From: Chamaelirium japonicum
Taxonomy: Eukaryota > Streptophyta > Magnoliopsida > Liliales > Melanthiaceae
DNA length: 64,000 nt
Direction: 5' to 3'
Assembly: GCA_947650365.1 (NCBI GenBank)
Contig: OX393550.1
Coordinates: 100,268,972-100,332,971, forward strand
Shown here: positions 10,601 to 22,300 of the stretch, in pieces
How the letters are laid out: each line of letters starts with the position of its first letter
Position numbering within the stretch: the first letter of the stretch is position 1
Notes under the pieces: generated by a model
Told to the model about the DNA's origin: nothing
The model's database searches: none
The model's input: only the letters and a program-made list of their open reading frames with translations
Position numbers and translations under genes: made by a program

Positions 10601-13320
10601 TTGTCTTTGCAGAGGAAAACCATCAATCCAGGCAAGAAGTTTCTGAAGTGGCTTGTATTGTAAGTAGTACATTTATTTGTTCACTTTGTTTTTGACGGGT
10701 TTAACATAGAAGAGTTCCTTCTTTTTTTGGCTGTGTTTTACCATGTTGCAATTGTGTTCTGGGCTTTTGATCCAAGTTGAACTTATATCCATTTAGTAGT
10801 TCCAACTACCATCCACCAACATTGAAGCCTTATCCCACTAAGATGAGTTCAACAATGGAGCACAACTTAAACCAAGAAGGCTCAACGGAAAGACTGAAGA
10901 AGATTTTCATCTGGTTAGATATCATGTCTCAATGAATTGTTTCTGGAATCCTTGGCAACAGTAGTGAAGAATGGAGTTTTCAAGAACCCTAGAAGGTCAG
11001 TTAGTGAAGATAGACCTAGGTTATTGGTTCCACAGATTTAGCTTATGCAATGGGGAAGCAACCATCCAAGGTAACTCTAGACTAGGAATTGAATTCACAA
11101 AGTAGCTGAAAGCACCATTTGATATAAGGATCTTCATTCATTGCTAAAGCACAATTATAAATAAAAAATTATAAGTGAAGAAAACTCCCTGAAATTACTT
11201 TTCCATTCGGGAATGTGGTTTATTTCAACTCTTTGGCGGATGATTTGTGGCACAAAGACGAACGGAATTCGCTATATCAAATCTTTCCTTATACCCTCTT
11301 CATCTAGACTCCTTGCTAATCTTTGAGAACTTTGCAATGTGCTCCGTTAAGTACATGCAACTAATAAGGTAGGTCTCCCCAAGTGCCCTGTAGGTATTTT
11401 GGTAGACCCCTTTCTCACTAAGTTGCCTCGCCCATGTTTTCAACACCAATCCTTGAGGTTGAGATCGGTTTGACAATCGATCGGAATTTTTTTACCAATC
11501 TTTTATGGACCCTTCTTCAATAGAGTTGTGCTTCATAGCCGACTGCATCTTGTGGGATAAGACTTAGATGATGGTGAAAATTTGTAGTAACATGTCTACA
11601 TGCTTTATGACCTCATGTGCAATTTTGCAGTTATGAACAATTCATGTGTTTACTAATATGAAGAATCTAGTCGACATCTAGTGCCCAGCAGAACTTTCTC
11701 TAGTATAACAGATTGACCTATGGTAGTAACTGTATTAATATCTAGATGTTTAAATCAGTTCTATGTTCTGTTAAATACAACTTTGAAATATAATCCTCGG
11801 ATAAGGGTCTGGGCCTTGAAGCCACTTTACATTCTGACATTAGCATTACATGGCATAAAAGGAACATATAAAAGAGTAGAAGAGGAGGGTCTTTTGTCTC
11901 GAAGCATTAGGCTAGTATAATCATAGTCAAGGTGTTGATTCCCTACAATAAGAGTCTTAAAGACTCGATTTATGTGTCAAGGGTCGGAAGAGGACTTCAA
12001 GCTACAAGACTAGTAAGTAGTAAAAGGGTCAATTTCACGAGCAAAGAGGCTACCGACTCCATCAAAAGAGAAAAAAAAAACAAAAAGAAAATATATTGGA
12101 AGAATACATAGCTTAGTAAGAGAACTTTCCATTAATCATCATTTAGAATCAGGGGGACAGCCTCTTCCCTACATGTATATGCCAAGTTATTTGAATCCTT
12201 GGAAATAAGTATAGCTTAAACCATTGCTTTAACGAAACTAATCTTCGTAGTTTAAACCATTGTTGGGAGACTTATTTGTGCAATGACAAAATCACAAAAA
12301 TGGCATATCGTGTGTCATGCGTCATTTGGCAAACATGAATATGATCTTCCAAGACCAATTTTTTTTTCATAGATGGGTATTGTGTTGGTGAAGATGCCAC
12401 TTGCTTGCATCTACTTGACTGACTGATTTTTAATTCGTAGTTGCTGAAATCATTTAGAGTCATGCAATTCTTTCCTCATTGAGACAGCCTCCATTTGTTT
12501 GATCCATAGGTTGTTGTGCAGTCATTTTGCCATATTGACTGGTGCTTACTATGATGAACACAGAACTGTGGAAAGAAATAGCTTGAATTTACCCACCAGG
12601 GGATTGAGGAGTTGGTAAGTAGGGGTGTGCAGGATCCAAACCAAACCGACCGAACCAAACCAAACCGACCGAATTTGATCGGTTTCGACACACTCAACGG
12701 ATCGGATTGGATCGGGATTTCTCAAAACCGATATGATTGGATCGGTTATCGGATTTATCAATTTAAAACCGACCTAAACCGAACCGAACCGAACCGGACT
12801 CCGGTTATATTTTACAAATTTAGTGGTACTGTGGTAACTGTGGTATCCACTACTCAGGACCACTGGTCCACTATATAGTATATAATATATATCACGTGAT
12901 TGAGTGATTCACGTGCTGGGCCTGCACTTAGAGTCTTAGAGAGTCAGGACTCAGAGGCTTAAAAAAAGAAAAACCCTAGACTCCTACTCTCCGAGTCTCC
13001 TAGAGGCTGTGGCGCCGTGGCGGCTGTTGCTCGGCGAGTCGACGGCGTCGCGGCGACGCGTCTTGGGCCCTCGGCAATCGGCATCTCCTCGACGAGTCGA
13101 CGGCGACGGCATTTGAGCATCTCGGGCCCTTGGCAATCGGCATCTGAGCATCTCGGGCCCTCGGCAATCGCCAATTGGCATCTCCTCGACGAGTCGACGG
13201 CGACGCGGCGTGACTTCTCTGATATGTGATCTCTCGCAAGTGCTGCTCTTCGTGCGGGTAGGCGCCTTCGTGAAAACCCTAGCGGTCGCCGATTCCGATT
13301 GTGAGTCTTGTGACTCCTCT

Positions 13321-13364
<44 letters not shown>

Positions 13365-16300
13365 GTTGGAAACTGGAAAGCAAATGGGCCAAAGCCCAAA
13401 CCGACCATCCAATCCAATCCAAACCGACTTTAATTGGATTGGATTGGATTGGATTCCAATCTCAATCGGTTTGGATCGGATTACAAATTCTCAAAACCGA
13501 CCAAGGTTGGATCGGTTTCGGTTTTGCCTAAATAGGTCGGTTTCGAACCGATGCACACCCCTATTGATAAGCAACTGATGCTTTGGTGAGAAGGTTGTGG
13601 GTTCAATTCCTTCCCACATTGAGTTACCCAGGAGTGCGTAGGGAAACTTCTGAGTGGGTCGATGCGCATTCCCGGAGGGATTAGTCCAACCCCGAAGTGG
13701 GTTCATTGCCCAAAAGGTTTTGGGACACCTACTGATCTAAAAATAAAAAGAGCTTGAATTTAGCTTCAAGTTAGAAGATCCTTGAACATAGATCAAGTCG
13801 GATCGGCTCCAACCACCAGACACATATCCTATCTAATGTTTCGAAAAGCACATATGTGGTTTGTGCAAAGGTGTGTCTCAATCGCATGTGACTGCATTTG
13901 CGGTTTGTGCTGTCAAGTGCAACTTATGCGGGTTATTGTCTACAATCACATGTGCTGAACAATTTACAAAATCCCGGAAAACCACCAAATACTTCGTTCA
14001 CTACATTGTAAATTTATATATTTTGGTTTTTTATGTTGTTTTTCTTGTTGGGATTTTGTTTAAAAGGACTAACATAGCCAAAAAAATATCCAATTAAGCT
14101 GATCGAGAATCTTACCGGCTTATGTGATTCCGTTCATAGAACCCAATTCAAACAAAAAAATCCGACTCAAGTGCATTCATATAGACCAAGTCACATGCAT
14201 TGCATGCTTTCAGGAGCAACTTTAGTCTAGGTAAGTGTACATTATGATACCTTTCTTGACAAGTTGGTTAGTTACATAACTCGTTGAGGCCCATCTTATA
14301 TCTTATGAAGGGTTTATTATGCACAATGAAAGTCCGTTGCATCCTTGTTGGTTTTATGGGTGTCTATGTTCATTTAAAATCTCTTTTACTGTTTGTGGCC
14401 ACCATTTTTTAGCATCACAATGAGCCATTATATGTGGTTACTCTAATCATCGTTGCACTTGGAAGAAGGGCCAACAATTTAGATCATTGGTGACATATTT
14501 CTTAATATTAGATCTCTTTTGTCATTATATTCTGGCAATGATAATGAGGTGACCCATAATAAAACAGGGAAGGGTGACAAGTAGGGATATTAGAGTGAAT
14601 CTTAACATAGGTTGCTAAATTCACTCTACAGTTCTCTCCTCTGTTCATTCCCATGTTTTCTCCTTCTCTTTGATGATATGTTTCATATGGATACCATATT
14701 CGATCAGAGCCAATCTCAGCTTATACTAGCCATGTCTTGAATCTTGAGATGTGTGTATTTCATTATGTACTAGCCATGAGAATGATTGGTTTTACGAATA
14801 GTTCTTATGACTTCTTATATTTGTCAAGAAACATCTTGCACCAAGAGGGTGTTATGGTCTTCGTCTTTCAAGCATTACAAAGCCATGTGATGGCTGGATT
14901 CCATTCAATATTTACCTTGGCACTTCACTTTTAGGAATTCTGCTGTGTCGGTAATGACACTACCAATTAACAACAAGAATTTCTCTTCCTTTTTTTCATT
15001 TAATATAATGTGAATTTCAAGTTTCAACCACATGCATCCTTTATTAGTCGACTTGGTAGAATAGTGAAAACTCGCGGAATTTTTTCCTTGCTCCCTCATC
15101 CAACTTCCCTCCCACACCTGTGATTCAGGTTACAAGGGGATTCACATTCACTGAGGATGCGGGGTCTTCCTCTGAATATCCTGTCTATAAATCGGCACCA
15201 GTTTCTCATCCACATTTCAGCTTGTATTTTTAATGGTGGCTAAATCTGTTGCTCAGATTATTACATGGTGTTTCACGTGCATGGTTCCTGCTGTACTTGC
15301 TGTTAGATGCTTACCCTTCCTTTTTTTGTCATTGCTAATATCCCTCTATACTTATGTTATTGAAGTTTTATGATATTTTTTGCTCTCTAGGAAGAGTATC
15401 TTCGAAAACTACCCAAGCCCCCTACATTTTATGGTTACTGCTATTATTAATATTTAATGTTTTATGCTGTTTGTAATTACCACATGCAGAATCCCTCATC
15501 TGAATTACAGGATCAAAGAGGCAAGGGTGTAAATTTCTCAACGAATAATTCTGACACTGATGGAATTTCTGAACTTGAACAACTGCTGAAGCAGAAAACT
15601 TTCACAAGGCAAGTATTGGCTAACTGATACTGTGCAACTGGTTGAAATTTTGATATGTTGTTCAATGAATTAATGGTGTTTAAAGATGACTGTGGCTACT
15701 TTTTATCTATTATTTTGTTGTGTGATATATTTCTTGCGCAAATACATAAACATTTGTGCTTCTAGTATTTCCCTTTATGCTCATATTTTTTCTCTTATTA
15801 AATTAGACCTTTGAATTTTTAAGTTCCTCATCTATGCATGCTGAGTAAGAAAAACTTAATGGCATATTAAGCCATTCAGATCACCTATTACTTTGTGTAC
15901 TTGAGCTATGCTCATTTTGAATTATTACTTTCAGTTTACTTTGCATTTTATGCACCTTTTGTCTTAAAAGCTCAGATTACGTCCTAATGGTATCCTGCTG
16001 TTGAACAGGGTTGAGGTTGACCAATTGACAGAACTACTGCGTTCAAGAACTGTTGAACCCGTTAAATTAGAGCCAGCGACCAATATTGAGAAAAAGGAAA
16101 AGAAAGATGCTCCATCGCGAGAATATAAAGCATCAACGCCCAGATTGTATGAGAATTTCTCAACTCCAGCAGGCAATTTAACCGTAAGAAAACAGAAAAC
16201 TATGATCTTTTTTTTCCAAGTACATCCATATACAGTAAACAATCCTTGTAAAAAGGTTTGAATTCATTTCATGCTTGTTTAAAAATTATGAGGATAAGCA

Positions 16301-19300
16301 AGATCTTTGAGTATTACACAGCTTCATGATGATCTCCAGGATCATTAGCTCCGTTGGCATATGGCAAGGAGATTGCCTGAGTGAGACAATGCTGACAACC
16401 CTCTGCTCGGTCTAATAGCGAATACCAGATCGCTAACAATTTGAACAACAATCATGCTATAATGATAAAATTGACTGAAATTAGTGACGACAAACCCCTA
16501 TATGCTATGGCGAAGCAAGCGCTATAGCCAAACCACCTTACAAGTGATACCACCATTGTTCGATTCTCTGGCAGTCTAGCTTTGAAGTGGAATGACAAAT
16601 AACATCTTTCTTCCTGGCCCCTTAAGAGAACAGGAATTCACCAACAAACATGCAAAACTTGGCAAGAGAAAAAAGCACGCGGCATAGGATCCATATCACA
16701 AAGATATTGAAGAATATGAAGACTGTAGAATAGGACACCATGCGAGAACCAACAACACACTGGATGTCAAGATGCACCGCGAAAGTAATGTGCAGTTGGA
16801 TAGGGTGGATGAACAAGGTTCTCTACCAGCAATTCTATTGGGTGACATCATCAAGGTGCTCACTATCAGTAGGCCTAAGCTTTTGAATGAGCTTACTAGT
16901 GGTTGGGAGCGGTGAGGGTATCTACCAAGCAGACATGGACATTAAGATATATAATGTACTTAAGCCAGGGCAATAGATATAATACGGAATATAAGCCACC
17001 TCAAGACCTTTATAACAATGAAGACATTCGAGGCCTTTTTATTTTCGAAAAGCTTGTGAAGTTGTTGCCTGCCGAATTCAATGAGATTGGGTTATCACAA
17101 TAAGGTGGTGGTCATGTACATATATATAAGGGGGTATGAAGCTAGGTGCCATAAGATCATTATAAAATTTCTCAAGCTAGGCATAGGTGCTAGCCTGCTA
17201 GGTGCTTGTTGAGAGTCTTAGACCATAAAGAGCATGTCGAAGCCATGACATCTGTTGAAGGTGAAAATTACCTGGTGGGTATATGATTAGACTTTCTGAA
17301 AACTACCATGAAGACAACATTTTCCATGCCCATTTTTTGAATGATAATAAGATGCAATCAATGGTCACTTGAAGACAAGAGTTTCATAATCAATGACATA
17401 CTTCTATTTGAAACCATGAGACACCAAGACAACTTTCTTTCACTTAATGGAGCCATCACGCTAAGTGTTGATGTTGTAGACCCATTATCATGAAATAGGG
17501 ACCTACCTAAGAGGCATAGGACCAATAGGTAGTAGGTAGTAGGTCCCAATTCTTGGAGTGTTGGAGTGTGTCACTCTCCTCACTCATAGCTTGATGCCAC
17601 TAAGGGAGGCAAATAACCTCCTAATAAGTTTGAGATTTCTAGTAATGACTAATAGCCAACAAAAAAACAATCAAATTCAAGATGGCTCGACCTATTAGGT
17701 GATAACAGTTGTACAGTGCCTCCATTGAAGTACCTGCTTGTTAGTTGAAGTCAAGGTTCGAAATTTCCATTTCGGTCAATATTTCGACCTCCTGGAAAAT
17801 GGAAATATTTCGTGGAAATATTTCGACATTATGGAAATATTGTGATTTGATAGAAATGGTGAAAATATTGATTTTTTAATAGAATTTTTGAATGAAACTC
17901 TGGATAGTCATAAACTAAGTATAGATACACGTTTTAGAACACTCAGATAATATTTATACCCTATCTACGGGTGTAGAGCATCACAAAGCATGTATTCTGC
18001 ATTTGAGTCTGTGAGTCTTGTGCAGTCTTGTTTGGTCCTGTTTTGATCTATATTTTTAAAATGGTTTTTAATCTTTTTTGTGGAGAAAAATATTTCCAAA
18101 ATAAAGATTGATTGATTGTTAAATTAATGCTTTAAACGATTTTGAAAATGGATTTAAAACAAGAAAGTTGTGCAAGTTTGAAATCGTGCAAAAATTATGC
18201 TGAAATGCAAAGCACTGTTTTTTTACTAAGTCTGAAAAAATGAGTTTTTATAAAGAAAAGTTTTTATACATTCAAAATTTTCTTTGACGAACCATGGTTT
18301 TCTAGATGTACTTGTAGTTCTACATCTTGTGGAATTTTTTGAGCTAAAAATGAGTTGATTTAACCACTTTTCTCAACATACAAATTTTATGAAAAACCGA
18401 AAAAACTGTTTTCTCCTACTAAAACTGAAAACCTACTTTTTGATTTACTTGGTTTTTGATTTTTTTGATATTTTTATTGAAATCAAATGGGGGGGTATTT
18501 GCTTATTTACATATAATAACTTAAATGTTATTATATGTAAATAAACTGCTGAAACTGAAACCCCTAGTCCCCTTTTATAACCAGTCAGTCCCAATAATTC
18601 AGTGCCAAAATCCCGAAATATCTCAAAATTTTCCGACATATCTCGAAATTCCCCGAAATATCTCGAAATTTCCACGAAATATCGCGGTATTTCGTGCCGA
18701 CAAATATATCGTGCAATATATCGCGATATTATTGTGATTTCCATTTCGTTTGATATCGCAGTAGACATTTCGTGCCGAGTTCTAGGAAAACCGAGATATT
18801 TCACGATATTTCGCGAAATATCGCGAGATTTTGTACCTTGGTTGAAGTGATCTCAAAACAGATTTAGCTGCATGTGTTTCTTACCATAGATCTGAATGAC
18901 GAGTGATGGCCACAAGGGAGTTGTCGATCGGGTTGTCACAATAGATGACTGAAACAAAGAGAAAGGTTGAGAAAGATGTGAATGTAGATGATGAAAGGAG
19001 GAAGAAGATAAAGGGAGCTAAGAACACTATAATAGGGAGATGGTCGAGGAAGACATGTTGTGCAGTACGAACACACAACATGATCATGATTTGTAGTCTT
19101 ATGTATAAATTGTAGTACTAGAACACACAAGTAATGTAAGAGAAACGTGGGACTAAAATGGGTAAAGAGGCATATAAAAGAGAGATCCAGATTTATAGGG
19201 AAAATATTGCAAGCGCTTGGTCTAGAAGACAACCTTTTATGGCATGTCAAAGAATGAAGACTTGCAAGACCCAGTTCAGGCAAGAGTGTAGATTTGAAAA

Positions 19301-22300
19301 GAGATGTATGCATTAGATGCGAAGAGAAATGAGAGATGCATGTATAGTAATGAGGTGTACAGGAGACAGAAGGGCAAGAATGATCTATCCTACAAAAATA
19401 GGTAGCAAATTCTAAGTGGAAGAGAGAGACTATTAATAAGGAGGTTAAGAAACTAACTGAACGAAGCTTTTGAAATAGAGAAGAGAGCTGAGCAAATCTG
19501 AGATGATACAAATTAATCCCTGTTCAGCCAGACTTTCAAAAGCTTTATAGGCCTCCAAGCACATACCCGCAAGTTGAAATATAACCAGGTGATATTAGAT
19601 GTGGTTAGTGAGGTACTCTGAAGTCGGGAATGGTGGAATCAAGGGTTGAACGAAGGGAACAAGCCCACAGGCTGCCTATGCCCTGTTTCAGGCATAAAAA
19701 GAGAAAATTAGTGATATGGTGGGTTATCAACTACATAGGAAGGTCTTCTTGACAAGGGAACCATTCACACTACTCTAGGGACGACAGCTCTGGAGCCAGA
19801 TTGGAGGTCACACTAGTCTCATATGGAGTTGGAGTGGGTGTTTACTGCTGAACAAAATGATGGTGAGGTGGAGCAGATCTGGGATGCTACAGATTTGATA
19901 CAGTGTTGTTGCAGGAATAGATTTCTAAAAAAATGAGAAAACAAACGGAAAGGCTAGGTGAGTGGAGTTGCTTGAGAGGTATGGTGCCATGTATAGTAAG
20001 AGAGAGGAGTTTGAGGAAAATGCCAAGCATGTAACTTTTGAGCAAGTAACCCAACTATATATCGTACCCAAAAAAAGCCCTAATATGTACCAAGTAGAAA
20101 ACAAGTCACAATAGGAATGATGTATTTATGTTTGACTAATATAATGTACGTACATCCTAACTACTAACAATCATGGGTTTGATATTTCCTTGTTATGAAA
20201 ATATATAAGTATGATCTCATGATCAATTTTTAAAAAATCTGGAGAGAATTGGCAAATAAAATGATTTGCAGTTCAATTTTTTTATTATTCTTAGAATGAT
20301 GTTAAACTCAAGTTAAAGTCTGATGATAATTACTAGTTTATGTTATGCTGCTTTGCTTATCATAAATATTTTATCCAACGATATCTTACAGATCCCCAAG
20401 GATGAATCTGCATCACCTGTAGAACTTGCCAAAGCATATATGGGTTCTATGCCTTCAAAAGTTTCCCCCTCTACTTCAAGTTTGCAGACCCAAGTGTTTC
20501 AAGAAGATGCAGATTTGCCGAGTATTGTACCTTTTGTACCAAAATTATCCAACAGGTCAGTTGCACCAAGATCTGTTGTCTGCTTTTCAGGCATTCCCGA
20601 ACTCCCTGAGAATGGCTATGGGACTCCAAAACCTCAGGGTAGATCAGCAATGTGTAGAATGTCATGTTCTCCATATTTTAAGGTCCATCCGACATCAAAT
20701 GTGAAGGTATGTGAACCTCTGGCTGCCTATTATTTGGTACTTATTTGGGAAAGTCCTGGCTGTCTTATTATGCTGTCATTTTAGGGTAGGATGCACAATG
20801 CAGATGGCTTTACTGGTCCATCATCATCTCAGTTGAAACCAGGAAACATCATGAATTCAGGTGGCAAACAGGTAGCCCTTGCTCTCTACTGCTAGGGTTA
20901 TCTTTTCTGCCAGTCTGCATTATTGCACTAGTTTTTTTTGTCAGAGAATGCAGATAGTTACTTGTTCCAGCGAACTTTATATTTTGGTATGAAACGTGGA
21001 CCCATTGGTTGTTTCCGTGCCCAAATTGTAGGCCTGAGTTGGGTTAAGTTTCTAATCTGGGTCCAACAAAATTGTGTTTGACCCACCAAGTACCAATCCA
21101 ACAGGCACTTGTTTCAAATTTACAACGCCTACCTGACCTCATCTTGCGTAGGCCCTACACTGTCTGATCTCGGTTAACATTCTGGTTTCGTGTAGTACAC
21201 TCAGGTTTCATTTATACCTTGTAACCCTGACTATACCTGACCTCTCGCTACCTTATTTGAACATATTCTTTGGAGTAATGTGCTGAGCTGGTATTGTTAT
21301 AGTTCATAAAGTTGTATTATCCCATTGGTTTGTAGAGCAATGCAAATCCTGCACGGATATATGGACAGATAATGATATATGCAGCAATGCTACGGGCTTT
21401 AGATAGTGTAGCAAATGGGACTACGTCACCGTTAGTCACGGTTTCGTTTCATCTGGCTTACAAAAAATTTGATTGATTGGGTTGCCAATCAAATCCTATC
21501 AGGATCATTTTTGGATTTTGCCTGCATATTGTGGTAATGCTTGACAAATATGACTAGATTGACCATTAGCAGGAGCCAATTAACCAAAAGCCTTTAAAAG
21601 AAGGGTACCGATTTGTTTATTTCTTTAAAACTGATGTATATAACATTTTTTTAATTTTGGCCAACTAATGATTGATAAATATCAACAAATGAATATCTAA
21701 TGGTAATGATGAATTATATCAAAGGATAAGAAATATTATGGATTATATTTAAAATTCATTATTGTGTCTATATAATAGGATTAATATAAAATAAATTAAA
21801 TAATGAATTGAGCGGGAAAATAAAAGTAGAAAACATTAACTCTATGTCTCTAGCATATAAAGTGTGTAAAGAAAATAATTGCGATGGCTGTCGCTGAAGT
21901 TGAAGGTGCCAACCCCACTAATCCCTTGCCCGATGGAAAATTGCTTTTTTAAAATCCATGAATGTCATCTAGTCCACCAGTCTACACTTTTGAGTGGCAT
22001 TTATGGGTATAAGGGTATTTATAAGTTGTTTACACAATCGATCATGTCTATTATTATCATTTTTTTATAAAAAAATAGAAAGCACAATGACTTGTGCTAG
22101 GAGTGAATTGGTTTTCTGTGGGTTCTTTCAATGATATTGGGTAAAAGAAACCACCTCATATCTGAAGTTACGGTTTTCTTTAATTGATTTCGTTTCAGGA
22201 ATCTTATGCTATGACTTCTTTGTGAATTGGAAAACATAACAAATGTTGTAAAAATTACATATTAGTTTGATGTATGGTATTGTATTTTTGTTCTCTTTTG

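Larger units (their letters stand above)
12592..13750 (+). mobile_element. tRNA-derived SINE, split by a hAT-like insertion
   Basis: The SINE body is 12592-12619 plus 13572-13750 (about 207 bp). It has a box A-like 'ttggtaag..caactgatgc' (now split), a box B GGTTCAATTCC (13600-13610), a body with 'ccgaagtgggttcattgccc', and an A-rich tail. It is bounded by a 12-bp target duplication AGCTTGAATTTA (12580-12591 and 13751-13762). A related, unsplit copy lies at 34211-34415 and a truncated one at 47735-47844. Pol III boxes point to retroposition with LINE help. Confidence 0.8.
10660..15489 (+). other. NUP1 intron 2
   Basis: A 4.8 kb intron. The only clear content is the SINE split by a hAT-like element (12580-13762). 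The rest is AT-rich, without recognisable genes. Confidence 0.7.

Noticed and set aside
13590..13625. Box B-like sequence as a possible tRNA gene
   Set aside because: The surrounding sequence does not fold as a cloverleaf and aligns with other SINE copies (34211, 47735), so it is a SINE head.
18936..19511. 191-codon minus-strand open frame inside NUP1 intron 4
   Set aside because: No domain, no splice or start context, Ser/Leu/His-rich composition typical of the reverse of purine-rich DNA. It lies in an intron full of decayed repeats.
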